From: Burkholderiaceae bacterium
GTDB lineage: Bacteria; Pseudomonadota; Gammaproteobacteria; Burkholderiales; Burkholderiaceae_E
Length of the DNA stretch: 64,000 nucleotides
Assembly: GCA_016710525.1 (NCBI GenBank)
Contig: JADJVQ010000012.1
Location: 85,645-149,644 of the forward strand
Direction of reading: 5' to 3'
The position numbers and the translations under genes are program-made. The stretch's first letter is position 1, and each line of letters starts with the position of its first letter. Shown in pieces: positions 56,274 to 64,000 of the stretch. The notes beneath the pieces are model-generated. The model made no database searches and was not told the DNA's origin. It was given only the letters and a program-made list of their open reading frames with translations.

Positions 56274-56609
56274 GGACCGCCATGGCGCGCATGGGCCAAG
56301 CGACGCAGGACATCCACCGGCAGCCGGGTGCGGGGAGTCGCATGCGGGCCGGCCGATCGCCGGCAGGAGAGGTCATCGGGCGTCCGTTCTGTCGAAACCT
56401 GGGTCGGGGCGTCATTGTCGCGGGTTTTGCGCAAGCCGGCGTTCTGCAACGATTGAAACAGTTCGCGGGGGAGCCTGAAGCCGCACCGAAACCGGTGCCG
56501 GCGAACATGGCGTCTCGAGCTGGCGGCTCCGACACGCCGGCCGTCCCGCCAGGAGCGAACGCCATGCCGAATACACTGCCCGACCCCACAGCCCCGATCG
56601 GTCGATGCG
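56274..56609. other. Divergent intergenic region
   Basis: 336 bp between the BtuC-like gene (minus) and a hypothetical gene (plus). It holds the riboswitch-like leader described separately. No coding frame is convincing and no clear -35/-10 pair is seen. Confidence 0.5.
56431..56510 (-). promoter_or_regulatory. Cobalamin-riboswitch-like leader
   Basis: On the minus strand, CGGTGCGGC, then CTCCCCCGCGAACTGT (56473-56458), then GCAGAACGCCGGCTT resemble, in order and spacing, the GGTG, CTGCCCCCGCAACTGT and B12-box (CAGRAxACCxGCCT) elements of cobalamin riboswitches. It lies about 160 bp upstream of the BtuC-like start, a normal place for such a leader. The GGGAA element and outer stem are not clear and several consensus bases differ, so it could be divergent, decayed or coincidental. 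Confidence 0.35.
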
Positions 56610-57278
56610 ATGAAGCACCCGCCGGCGCAGCGGCCCGGGTACGGGCGTTGGATGCGCTGGGGCGGTGTCCCGATGATCGCCGCGATGCTGTTCGCCACCG
56701 GGCTGGCAGGCGTGTGGCGGCTGCCGGTACTGCCCGATGCGCATGCCGAGTCCCGTGGACTCGACGCGGGCGGCCCCCAGCCGGATTCCGCGGCCACAGG
56801 GCCGGGTCAGGCAGGCCGCCTCGATGCGCCCGCCCATGGCCTGGCGATCCTGATGAGTCAGGCATCGCAATACCAGCCGGCGCAGGTGCGCGAACCGGCA
56901 CAGGCCCGACTGCAGTCGGTTCCCGATCTGGCCCGGGCGCTGGCGGTCGTGCTGCAGGGTCCCGAGCGCGACCAGGCACTCACCTATCTCGAAAGCAACG
57001 ATCCGGTCGACGCACCGCTGCTGGCCGAACCCGTGCGCGCCGCGATCCTGGGCATGGCTGCCGATCTGCGCGACGAGATCCGGCGCACCCGCGCGCTGCG
57101 CGGCGATCACTTCGTGCCGCAGGTCCGGCGCATCCTGGCTGCCGCGGACAAGTTCGAGCCCTATGGGGTGGATTACCTGCCGGCGGTTCGCGCGGTGCGC
57201 GAGGCGCTGGCCGAGCCGCACCCTCAGGGTGGCGAGCTGCGCTGCCGGCAGGTGCTCGAGCGGTGGCTCGCCAGGAAG
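56610..57278 (+). CDS. Membrane-anchored hypothetical protein, 3' end lost in poly-G
   Basis: About 222 codons are credible before the reading enters the poly-G tract. An N-terminal hydrophobic anchor (MIAAMLFATGLAGVWRLPVL, about residues 22-41) is followed by a low-complexity Gly/Pro/Ala linker and a helical, Arg/Glu-rich domain (LILMSQASQYQPAQ-like, then LRDEIRRTRALRGDHFVPQVRRILAAADKF). I recognise no family. It may be a periplasmic or inner-membrane-attached coiled protein. The true C-terminus cannot be determined from this sequence. Confidence 0.6.
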
Positions 57279-57348
57279 GGGGGGGGGGGGGGGGGGGGGG
57301 GGGCGGCGGGGGCGGGGGGGGGGGGGGGGTGGGGTGGGGGGGGGGGGG
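57278..57348. other. 71-bp near-pure poly-G tract, probable artefact
   Basis: 26 uninterrupted G (57278-57303) are followed by G runs broken only by single C or T. Nothing else in the window resembles it. It truncates the upstream gene and ends about 24 bp before the next start. Such tracts are typical of sequencing or assembly failure; a true G-quadruplex-forming sequence is less likely. Confidence 0.75.
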
Positions 57349-57372
57349 TGCCCTGGCGGTAAGCTCGGCCGC

Positions 57373-57834
57373 ATGCCTGAATCCGCTCTGAAAACCCGAG
57401 GTACCGCCCTGGTTGCCGCGCAGCTCGCGCTGATCGCGCTGCTCGGCGTGGCGGCGGCGCCGGCTTTTCTCCAGGGCCAGGCGTCGTTCGCGGCCTGGGC
57501 GATGGCCGCGCTCGGCGCGGCGCTGGGCCTGTGGGCACTGGCCAGCAACCGTCCGGGCAACTTCAACATCCGGCCTTTGCCGCGCCAGGGCGGGCAGCTG
57601 ATTCGCAGCGGCCCCTACCGCCATGTCCGGCATCCGATGTATACGGCGGTGATCGCCTGCGGCACGGCCTGCGCACTGGCTCTGCTCAGTGCCTGGAGCG
57701 TGGTGGTGCTGCTCGTCCTGACCGGTGTGCTGGTGGTCAAGGCGTCCGTCGAGGAGCAGGCCATGGTGCGCGTCCATCCCGACTACGCCGACTACCAGGC
57801 CCACACCCGGCGCTTCGTGCCGGGGATCTACTGA
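57373..57834 (+). CDS. Isoprenylcysteine carboxyl methyltransferase-like membrane protein
   Basis: 153 aa with four hydrophobic segments. The family signature NIRPLPRQGGQLIRSGPYRHVRHPMYTA sits at about residues 65-92, and a C-terminal DYADYQAHTRRFVPGIY follows, both typical of the ICMT/phospholipid-methyltransferase fold that uses SAM at the membrane. In bacteria its substrate is generally unknown. The end of the gene lies inside a 33-bp duplicated sequence. Confidence 0.8.
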   Translation: MPESALKTRGTALVAAQLALIALLGVAAAPAFLQGQASFAAWAMAALGAALGLWALASNRPGNFNIRPLPRQGGQLIRSGPYRHVRHPMYTAVIACGTACALALLSAWSVVVLLVLTGVLVVKASVEEQAMVRVHPDYADYQAHTRRFVPGIY

Positions 57835-57872
57835 TTCAGCCCGGCGCTTCGTGCCGGGGATCTACTGATTCA
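57806..57872. repeat. Exact 33-bp direct repeat at a gene end
   Basis: Bases 57806-57838, which encode the last residues RRFVPGIY and the stop of the methyltransferase-like gene, recur unchanged at 57840-57872 with one base between. The second copy is non-coding. It could be a true tandem duplication or an assembly echo; it lies about 460 bp from the poly-G tract. Confidence 0.9.
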
Positions 57873-57955
57873 CCTGCCTGTTCGGCCGCAGGCCTTGGCC
57901 TTCCGGCCGAGGTCCGGCCGTCCGGCCGGGGCCGGCCAGGCGCTAAGATTCGCGC

Positions 57956-58458
57956 ATGACTTCCGATGCCAGCCCAGACACCCCCGAGGCCGACGGTCCC
58001 GTCGCCATCCGCGAACCCCGTCTGTGGCGGGACAACGGCTGGACCGCGCGGGTCATCAAGAACGAAGACGACGAAGGCTGGGCCGTCGAGATGATCAAGC
58101 AGGGTGAGCCCGAGCCCGCCTGGTGGGTCCCTGGACCATGGGCCGCGACAAGAAGAACCCCAAGCCGCTCGATACGGGCGCCTTCAATACCCTGGTCAAG
58201 ACCGCGGCCGAGGTCCTGCGCCGTCACGAGCAGCAGCTGCACGCCCAGCTGCACAAGCAGCTCACCGTCAGCACCGCGGACGGACCGGTCAGCGTCACGC
58301 TCGACATCGTGCCCGACGAGGACGAGCCGCATGCGCTGCTGGGCGCGCACGATGGCGACGGCGTCGCATTGGCGCAGGTCCGGGTGGCCCCGAACTTCAA
58401 GCTCAGTCAGGCCAGCGCCAGCGCCTGGATCGAAGGCGGATTTCGCAAGCCGGGCTGA
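57956..58458 (+). pseudogene. Small conserved protein with one-base frameshift
   Basis: The first 55 codons (MTSDASPDTPEADGPVAI, DNGWTARVIKNEDDEGWAV) are in one frame. From about 58120 the reading continues in another frame as GPWTMGRDKKNPKPLD and then TLVKTAAEVLRRHEQQLHAQL to a TGA at 58456. Adding one C to the CC at 58119-58120 rejoins them as EPALVGPWTMGRDKK, about 167 aa. I recall similar proteins in Burkholderiales genomes, without known function. It has no signal peptide and is rich in charged residues. A lost C is more likely than decay. Confidence 0.75.
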
Positions 58459-58470
58459 TCCGGGCGTGCG

Positions 58471-59190
58471 CTACGGCACGAATCGGTAGCCGATGCCGAT
58501 CTCGGTCAGCAGGTGGCGGGGCTGCGACGGATCCACCTCGATCTTGCGCCGCAGGTGCCCCATGTAGACCCGCACGTAGTGCGTGTCCTCGCTGTGGTTC
58601 GGCCCCCAGACGGCGTTCAGGAGCTGGCGGTGGGTGAGCACACAGTGCGGGTGAGCGGCCAGGTGCGTGAGCAGCCGGTACTCGTGCGGCGTCAGGTGCA
58701 GCGGCTGACCGTCGCGCTCGACGGTGCGGCGTGCCAGATCGATCCGGACGTCCGCGAAGACCACTGTGCTGGCGCCATCGCGCCCCTGCGCGGTGTGTCG
58801 GCGCAGGTGCGCACGAACGCGGGCCAGCAGTTCGCCGGCGCCAAAGGGCTTCACCAGGTAATCGTCGGCGCCCGCATCGAGCGCGCCGATCTTGTCGTCT
58901 TCGGTGGTGCGCGCCGAGAGCACCAGGATCGGCATCGGCGACCAGGTCCGGATGTCCCGGATCACCTCCAGTCCGTCGCCATCGGGCAAGCCCAGGTCGA
59001 GCACCACCATGTCGGGGTGGCGTGTGCCGGCCTCGATCAGTCCGCGTCTGACGCCATCGGCCTCGAAGACCTCGAATCCCTCGAGTTCCAGCGCCATGCG
59101 CACGAAGCGGCGGATCGCCTTCTCGTCTTCGACGACCAGGATCTTGGGCGGGGCATGCGTGGGCGACGCGTTCACGGGTGGCGTGGTCAT
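58471..59190 (-). CDS. kdpE: KdpE response regulator
   Basis: 239 aa from the ATG at 59190. An OmpR-type regulator: receiver with VVEDEKAI, phospho-acceptor Asp65 in VVLDLGLPDGDG, and the LVKPF lysine. The winged-helix DNA-binding domain has HLTPHEYRLLTHLAAHP and VRVYMGHLRRKIE. It activates kdp transcription when phosphorylated by KdpD under low potassium. It lies 40 bp downstream of kdpD and converges with the small frameshifted gene. Confidence 0.93.
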   Translation of the reverse strand: MTTPPVNASPTHAPPKILVVEDEKAIRRFVRMALELEGFEVFEADGVRRGLIEAGTRHPDMVVLDLGLPDGDGLEVIRDIRTWSPMPILVLSARTTEDDKIGALDAGADDYLVKPFGAGELLARVRAHLRRHTAQGRDGASTVVFADVRIDLARRTVERDGQPLHLTPHEYRLLTHLAAHPHCVLTHRQLLNAVWGPNHSEDTHYVRVYMGHLRRKIEVDPSQPRHLLTEIGIGYRFVP

Positions 59191-59230
59191 GGCTGGGGCG
59201 TTCGATCGACTGGCAAGGGTTGGCGCCGCC

Positions 59231-61969
59231 TCAATTCTGCGGCGCCGCCGGCGCAGGCGCCTGCGCTTGCATGCCGTCCAGGTCGGGAGGCGTGCCGCGC
59301 GGCAGCTCGAAGCTGAAGCTCGCCCCGCCCTGCGGGCGCGTTTGCGCGTGGATCTGGCCGCCATGGGCCTGGACGATGGCGCGGCAGATCGCCAGTCCCA
59401 GGCCGACTCCCGGTGTCGCGCCTTCCTTGCGGCCCCGCTCGAACATCGCGAAGATCGCTTCCTCGCGCCCCGGCGGCAGTCCCGGCCCCTCGTCGTCGAC
59501 CGAGACCCGCACCCGATCCGCGTCAGCGGCCGCGGTCAGCGTGATCGGACTGGCGGGCGGCGTGTACTTGGCCGCATTTTCCAGCAGGTTGCACAGCACC
59601 CGCTCGATCAGGACCGCATCGAATCGCAGCAGCGGCAGATCGTCCGGCAGCGACACCCGCACCCGCCGGGAATCGAGCGTGCCCTGCAGGGCCGCCAATG
59701 CACTGCCGACCACCTCCTCCAGCGGCTGCCACTGCAGGTTCAGCTGCACCTGTCCCGACTGCAGGCGCGCCATGTCGAGCAGATTGTTGACTTGCGAATT
59801 CATGCGCAGCACCGCCAGGCGCAGCGACGTGAGCGTCTCGGCCTGGGCGCCGCTCAAGGCCGGGGGCATCATCGCGAGCGAATCCGCCATGCCGACCACG
59901 GCGGCCAGCGGCGTGCGCAGGTCGTGCGAGATCGCGGCCAGGATGGAATTGCGCAGGCGCTCGGACTCCATCTGCACGGTCGAGGCCTGCGCGACGTCCA
60001 CGTAGTGGATGCGCTCCAGCGCGATGGCCAGCAGGGAGGCACAGGTCTGCAGCAGGCGGCGCTGCTCGGGGCTGGTCAGGCGCGCCGGGTTGCGCGGCTC
60101 GATCGCCAGCACGCCGCGGATCCGGATCGCCGCCTTCAGCGGCACATAGAGCACCGGCGAGCCGGCCAGCGTGTCGGTGCCATGGCCGGCGGCCTCGGCA
60201 TGATCGAAGGCCCATTGAGCGACGCCGAGGTCGATGCCGGCCGGCACCACGGGCAGGCTCACCGGCCGCTTCAGCTGGTCCTGCGAGTCGGCCACCAGCA
60301 GCGCCGCGGGTGCATCGAATTCGGACAGCACGAAGCGCGCGGCGATCTCGGCGATCTCCTCGACCATCAGCGCGGCCGACAGATCGCGCGACATCGCGTA
60401 CAGCGCGCCCACCCGTTCCTCGCGCTGGGTGGCGACCCTCGCCTGGAATTTGAGTCCCGCGGTCAGCTGGCCGATCACCAGCGCCACCACCAGCATGACA
60501 GCGAATGTCAGCAGGTATTGCACATCGCTGACCGCGAGGCTGAAACGCGGTGGAACGTAGAAAAAATCGAACGAGGCGACGCTCACGAACGCGGCCAGAA
60601 CCGCGGGTCCGCGCCCGTAGCGAACGGCGACGAACACCACCGCGAGCAGGAAGACCATCACGATGTTGGCCAGGTCCAGCACTGCGTGCAGCGGTGCGGC
60701 CGACAGCGTCACCAGCCCGCAGATCGCGACGCTCCAGACATACGGCATCGCCTTGCGGGCGGCGTCGGCGCCCGGCTCGCTCGCTGCCCGCACTGCCGCC
60801 CCGCGCGCGAGTCGCGGCGCGATGCGTTCGTCCGTCGGCAGGGCGATCTGGATCACGTCCAGATCCTTGCCCAGGGCGCCCACCTGCTGCGACAGCGGGG
60901 TCTGCCACGGCCGCGATCGGCGCCCGACGTCACGGCCCAGCACCACGCGCGGCAGATTGTGCTCATGCGCATACCGGACGATCGCGGCGGCCGCTGTACT
61001 GCCTGCCAGCGTGGCGGTGGCCGCGCCCATGTCCTGCGCGATCTTCAGGACGCCCAGCACGCGCTGGCGCACCGAATCGGGAAGGCGCTGCAGCGCCGGC
61101 GTTTCGACATACACGCAGTGCCAGGGCACATCGAGCTGCGCGGCCATCCGGGCGGTGCTGCGCACCAGCTTCTCGGAGCGCGGGTCGGGGCCGACGCACA
61201 GCAGCAGCGATTCGCGCGTCTGCCAGACCGGCGTGACAGACTCGTTGCGCCGATACTGCAGCATCTCGTCGTCGACCCGGTCGGCCGTGCGGCGAAGCGC
61301 CAGTTCGCGCAGCGCGATCAGATTGCCCTTGCGAAAGAAGTTTCGCACCGCGCGTTCGGCCTGCTGCGGCAGGTAGATCTTGCCCTCCTTCAGGCGCTGC
61401 AGCAGTTCGTCGGGCGGCAGGTCGACGATCACCACCTCGTCGGCGTGATCGAACACCCGATCCGGCACGGTCTCCCAGACGCGCACGCCGGTGATGCCGC
61501 TGACGATGTCGTTCAGGCTTTCGAGATGCTGCACGTTCATGGCCGACCACACATCGATGCCGGCGTCCAGCAGCTCTTCGACGTCCTGCCATCGTTTCGG
61601 GTGGCGCGACCCGGCCACGTTGGAATGCGCCAGTTCGTCGACCAGGATCAGCTGCGGCGCACGCGCCAGGGCCGCGTCGAGGTCGAACTCCTGCAGCACC
61701 CGGTCACGGTACCGGACCTGCTTCAGGGGCACCCGCTCCAGATCGCCGAGCAGGGCATCGGTCTCGACGCGGCCGTGGGTCTCGATCACGCCGATCACGA
61801 CGTCGACGCCTTCGCGCTGGAGGCCGCGTGCCGCCGAGAGCATGGCGTAGGTCTTGCCGACACCGGCGCAGGCGCCGATGAAGATCTTCAGCTTGCCGCG
61901 CTGCGCCTTGGCTTCCTGCTGTTTCAGGCGGGCCAGCAGCTGATCGGGGTCGGGGCGGCTGTCGGGCAT
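59231..61969 (-). CDS. kdpD: KdpD sensor kinase
   Basis: 912 aa. An N-terminal KdpD domain has Walker A GACAGVGKT (residues 32-40) and LVDELAHSN. A universal-stress-like domain follows. The four-helix DUF4118 membrane block lies about residues 395-505 (WSVAICGLVTLSAAPL), then a GAF-like segment. HisKA has SHDLRTPLAAVVG with phospho-acceptor His682, and the ATPase ends with NLLENAAKYTP, DEGPGLPPG and GVGLGLAI. It senses potassium limitation or turgor and phosphorylates KdpE. It starts 13 bp after kdpC, as in standard kdp operons. Confidence 0.95.
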   Translation of the reverse strand: MPDSRPDPDQLLARLKQQEAKAQRGKLKIFIGACAGVGKTYAMLSAARGLQREGVDVVIGVIETHGRVETDALLGDLERVPLKQVRYRDRVLQEFDLDAALARAPQLILVDELAHSNVAGSRHPKRWQDVEELLDAGIDVWSAMNVQHLESLNDIVSGITGVRVWETVPDRVFDHADEVVIVDLPPDELLQRLKEGKIYLPQQAERAVRNFFRKGNLIALRELALRRTADRVDDEMLQYRRNESVTPVWQTRESLLLCVGPDPRSEKLVRSTARMAAQLDVPWHCVYVETPALQRLPDSVRQRVLGVLKIAQDMGAATATLAGSTAAAAIVRYAHEHNLPRVVLGRDVGRRSRPWQTPLSQQVGALGKDLDVIQIALPTDERIAPRLARGAAVRAASEPGADAARKAMPYVWSVAICGLVTLSAAPLHAVLDLANIVMVFLLAVVFVAVRYGRGPAVLAAFVSVASFDFFYVPPRFSLAVSDVQYLLTFAVMLVVALVIGQLTAGLKFQARVATQREERVGALYAMSRDLSAALMVEEIAEIAARFVLSEFDAPAALLVADSQDQLKRPVSLPVVPAGIDLGVAQWAFDHAEAAGHGTDTLAGSPVLYVPLKAAIRIRGVLAIEPRNPARLTSPEQRRLLQTCASLLAIALERIHYVDVAQASTVQMESERLRNSILAAISHDLRTPLAAVVGMADSLAMMPPALSGAQAETLTSLRLAVLRMNSQVNNLLDMARLQSGQVQLNLQWQPLEEVVGSALAALQGTLDSRRVRVSLPDDLPLLRFDAVLIERVLCNLLENAAKYTPPASPITLTAAADADRVRVSVDDEGPGLPPGREEAIFAMFERGRKEGATPGVGLGLAICRAIVQAHGGQIHAQTRPQGGASFSFELPRGTPPDLDGMQAQAPAPAAPQN

Positions 61970-61982
61970 CGGAGGGGGCGGG

Positions 61983-62561
61983 TTATTGCCTCGAAGTCTG
62001 GTCCAGTGCGAGGTTCAGCGCCAGCACATTGATCCGCGGCTCGCCGAACACACCCAGCAGCCGTTCTTCGGTGTGGCGTGCAATCAGCGACTGGAGCACC
62101 GCGGGGTCCAGGCCGCGCGCGCGCGCGACCCGGGCCGCCTGGTACCGCGCGCCAGCCACGCTGATATGCGGATCCAGGCCGCTGGCCGATGCGGTGACCA
62201 GGTCGACCGGAACCGGTCCCTTGTTGTCGGGGTCGGCCGCCTTCAGGGCCTCGATGCGCCCCTTCACCGCGTCGACCAGCGCCGGGTTGAGCGGGCCCTG
62301 GTTGGAGCCGCTCGATCCCGCGCCGTTGTAGGGCATCGGTCCGGTGGCCGAGGGCCTTCCCCAGAAATGACCGGGGTCGCTGAAGTGCTGGCCGATCAGG
62401 GCCGAGCCGACCGTCTTGCCTTCTCTGACGATCAGGCTGCCCGATGCCTGCTCCGCAAAGGCCAGCTTTGCGACGCCGGTCACTGCCAGCGGGTAGAGCA
62501 CGCCGGTCGCCACGGTCATCAGGATGAACAGGCTCAGTGCGGGACGAATCAGGGTCTTCAT
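61983..62561 (-). CDS. kdpC: Potassium-transporting ATPase subunit C
   Basis: 192 aa from the ATG at 62561 (MKTLIRPALSLFILMTV), a length that matches E. coli KdpC (190 aa). A single N-terminal membrane helix is followed by GHFWGRPSATGPMPYNGAGSSGSN, the conserved KdpC stretch, and LDPHISVAGARYQAARVARARG near the C-terminus. It stabilises the KdpFABC complex and its nucleotide binding. It lies 16 bp after kdpB. Confidence 0.95.
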   Translation of the reverse strand: MKTLIRPALSLFILMTVATGVLYPLAVTGVAKLAFAEQASGSLIVREGKTVGSALIGQHFSDPGHFWGRPSATGPMPYNGAGSSGSNQGPLNPALVDAVKGRIEALKAADPDNKGPVPVDLVTASASGLDPHISVAGARYQAARVARARGLDPAVLQSLIARHTEERLLGVFGEPRINVLALNLALDQTSRQ

Positions 62562-62577
62562 GGTGGGTCTCCGGATG

Positions 62578-64000
62578 TCAGACGAGGCCGACGGCACTCA
62601 GCAAAAGATCGATCACCTTGATGCCGATGAACGGCACGATCATGCCGCCCAGGCCATAGACCAGCAGGTTTCGGCGCAGCAGCACGGCCGCACCCAGCGG
62701 ACGGTAGCGCACGCCCTTCAGGGCCAGCGGGATCAGGAACACGATGATCAGGGCGTTGAAGATCACCGCCGAGAGCACCGCCGACGAGGGGCTCGCCAGT
62801 TGCATGACGTTCAGTGCGCCCAGCTGCGGATAGGTGGTCACGAACGCGGCCGGGATGATCGCGAAGTACTTCGCCACGTCATTGGCGATGCTGAAGGTGG
62901 TCAGCGAACCGCGGGTCATCAGCATCTGCTTGCCGGTCTCGACCACCTCGATCAGCTTGGTCGGGTTGCTGTCCAGGTCGACCATGTTGCCGGCCTCCTT
63001 GGCCGCCTGCGTGCCCGAGTTCATCGCCACGGCCACGTCGGCCTGGGCCAGCGCGGGCGCATCGTTGGTGCCGTCGCCGGTCATGGCAACCAGCTTGCCT
63101 TCGGCCTGGTGCTGGCGGATCAGTGCGAGCTTCTGCTCGGGCGTGGCTTCGGCGAGGAAGTCGTCGACGCCGGCTTCGGCGGCGATCGCGGCGGCGGTCA
63201 GGCGGTTGTCGCCGGTGACCATCACGGTCTTGATGCCCATGCGGCGCAGTTCCGCGAAGCGCTCCTTGATGCCGCCCTTGACGATGTCCTTGAGTTCGAT
63301 CACGCCGAGCACCCGGGTGCCGTCGGCGACCGCCAGTGGCGTGCTGCCGCGGCGCGCGACGTCGTCGACGGTGGCCAGCAACTGCGCCGGAAACACGCCG
63401 CCCAGCGACTCGACATGCTTGCGGATCGCGTCGGCGGCGCCCTTGCGGATCTGGCGAACGCCCGGCCTCGGGGTGACGCCACCGACGGCCTGCAGGGTGG
63501 CCTCGGCCATCGGCAGGTCGACCCCGCTCATGCGCGTTTGTGCCGAGAAGTGCAGGAACTCCGCCTGCAGCGATTGCAGATCGCGTTCGCGCAGGTTGTA
63601 CAGGTTCTTGGCGAGCACGACGATGCTGCGGCCCTCGGGGGTCTCGTCGGCCAGCGAGGCCAGTTGCGCGGCGTCGGCCAGTTCGCTTTGCTGCACGCCG
63701 GGCGCCGGCAGGAACGCGCTGGCCTGGCGGTTGCCCAGCGTGATGGTGCCGGTCTTGTCGAGCAGCAGCACGTCGACGTCGCCCGCGGCCTCGACGGCGC
63801 GGCCCGAGGTCGCGATGACGTTGGCCTGCATCATGCGGCTCATGCCGGCCACGCCGATGGCCGACAGCAGGCCGGCGATGGTGGTCGGGATCAGGCAGAC
63901 CAGCAAGGCGATCAGCACGGTCACCGTGATCGGCGAGCCGGCCTTCGCCGCATCCACGCCGAACAGCGAGAAGGGCAGCAGCGTGACGGTGACGCACAGG
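62578..64000 (-). CDS. kdpB: Potassium-transporting P-type ATPase subunit B, partial
   Basis: The C-terminal 473 or so residues are in the window; the 5' part lies beyond the right edge, with an open frame to base 64000. It contains the phosphorylation motif DKTGTIT, the TGDNRLTA and MTGDGTNDAPALAQADVAVAMNSG hinge motifs, and the C-terminal membrane helices (IIPAAFVTTYPQLGALNVM, NALIIVFLIPLALKG). KdpB hydrolyses ATP to drive potassium uptake through KdpA, whose gene is expected to the right. Confidence 0.95.
   Translation of the reverse strand, partial: LCVTVTLLPFSLFGVDAAKAGSPITVTVLIALLVCLIPTTIAGLLSAIGVAGMSRMMQANVIATSGRAVEAAGDVDVLLLDKTGTITLGNRQASAFLPAPGVQQSELADAAQLASLADETPEGRSIVVLAKNLYNLRERDLQSLQAEFLHFSAQTRMSGVDLPMAEATLQAVGGVTPRPGVRQIRKGAADAIRKHVESLGGVFPAQLLATVDDVARRGSTPLAVADGTRVLGVIELKDIVKGGIKERFAELRRMGIKTVMVTGDNRLTAAAIAAEAGVDDFLAEATPEQKLALIRQHQAEGKLVAMTGDGTNDAPALAQADVAVAMNSGTQAAKEAGNMVDLDSNPTKLIEVVETGKQMLMTRGSLTTFSIANDVAKYFAIIPAAFVTTYPQLGALNVMQLASPSSAVLSAVIFNALIIVFLIPLALKGVRYRPLGAAVLLRRNLLVYGLGGMIVPFIGIKVIDLLLSAVGLV

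Noticed and set aside
56266..56979. Minus-strand frame covering the riboswitch-like region
   Set aside because: It overlaps the antisense of the gene at 56610 and shows no motif; the region is better explained as a leader.
57278..57348. G-quadruplex regulatory element
   Set aside because: The tract is too long and uniform, and it destroys a reading frame, which fits an artefact better than a conserved quadruplex.

Overview
The window is high-GC bacterial DNA that looks like a betaproteobacterium of the order Burkholderiales. This is inferred from the uniformly G/C-rich third codon positions, a Bug/TctC-type periplasmic receptor, two WS/DGAT acyltransferases, an RlmN-family enzyme, a kdp potassium operon and MCP-type chemoreceptors; no rRNA or tRNA gene is present to confirm it. 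I see no insertion sequence, integrase, CRISPR array or tRNA.

Layout. 1-1.6 kb: an unrecognised, relatively A/T-rich reading frame on the minus strand that runs off the left edge and ends at an 11-G run. 1.7-4.1 kb: a Bug-type receptor and a GST-fold protein (minus). 4.3-8.2 kb: a three-gene cassette resembling a contractile/type VI secretion effector module (small accessory protein, 838-aa Cys-rich/Ig-like protein with a zincin motif, candidate immunity protein). 8.5-11.8 kb: an SDR-fold protein, a dienelactone hydrolase, a DUF6295-like protein and an MFS transporter. 11.9-17.5 kb: a complete five-gene oligopeptide ABC importer. 17.6-20.4 kb: an acyl-CoA carboxyltransferase, an NTF2-like protein and a DsbA/HCCA-isomerase-like protein. 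20.4-28.8 kb: rlmN-like, Rieske ferredoxin, LigB-type dioxygenase, alpha/beta hydrolase, WS/DGAT, PAS histidine kinase, cytochrome c and carotenoid oxygenase. 28.8-37.4 kb: dapC-like aminotransferase, a small membrane protein, an RTX/DUF5648 secreted protein, EamA transporter, alpha/beta hydrolase, chemoreceptor, and a BNR-repeat protein paired with a MoaD/ThiS-like protein.

37.5-50.2 kb is a complete glycogen island: two different glgC genes, glgA, glgP, glgB, glgX and malQ. It can make ADP-glucose, elongate, branch, debranch and phosphorolyse glycogen, and rearrange maltodextrins. glgP-glgB-glgX-malQ is tightly packed, with overlapping stops and starts at two of its junctions. A second WS/DGAT protein and a lipase-like hydrolase follow directly, so carbohydrate and neutral-lipid storage genes are side by side. 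52.8-64 kb: a Cache chemoreceptor, a BtuCD/FecDE-type ABC transporter preceded by a cobalamin-riboswitch-like leader, a hypothetical membrane-anchored protein cut by a long poly-G tract, an isoprenylcysteine-methyltransferase-like protein, a small conserved protein, and kdpEDC plus partial kdpB at the right edge.

Quality. Four otherwise intact genes carry a one-base frameshift (near 23481, 29143, 48520 and 58120); at least two look like a lost base in a G or C run. There is also a 71-bp near-pure G tract at 57278-57348 and an 11-G run at 1562-1572 next to a broken gene. I read these mainly as sequencing or assembly faults rather than biology.
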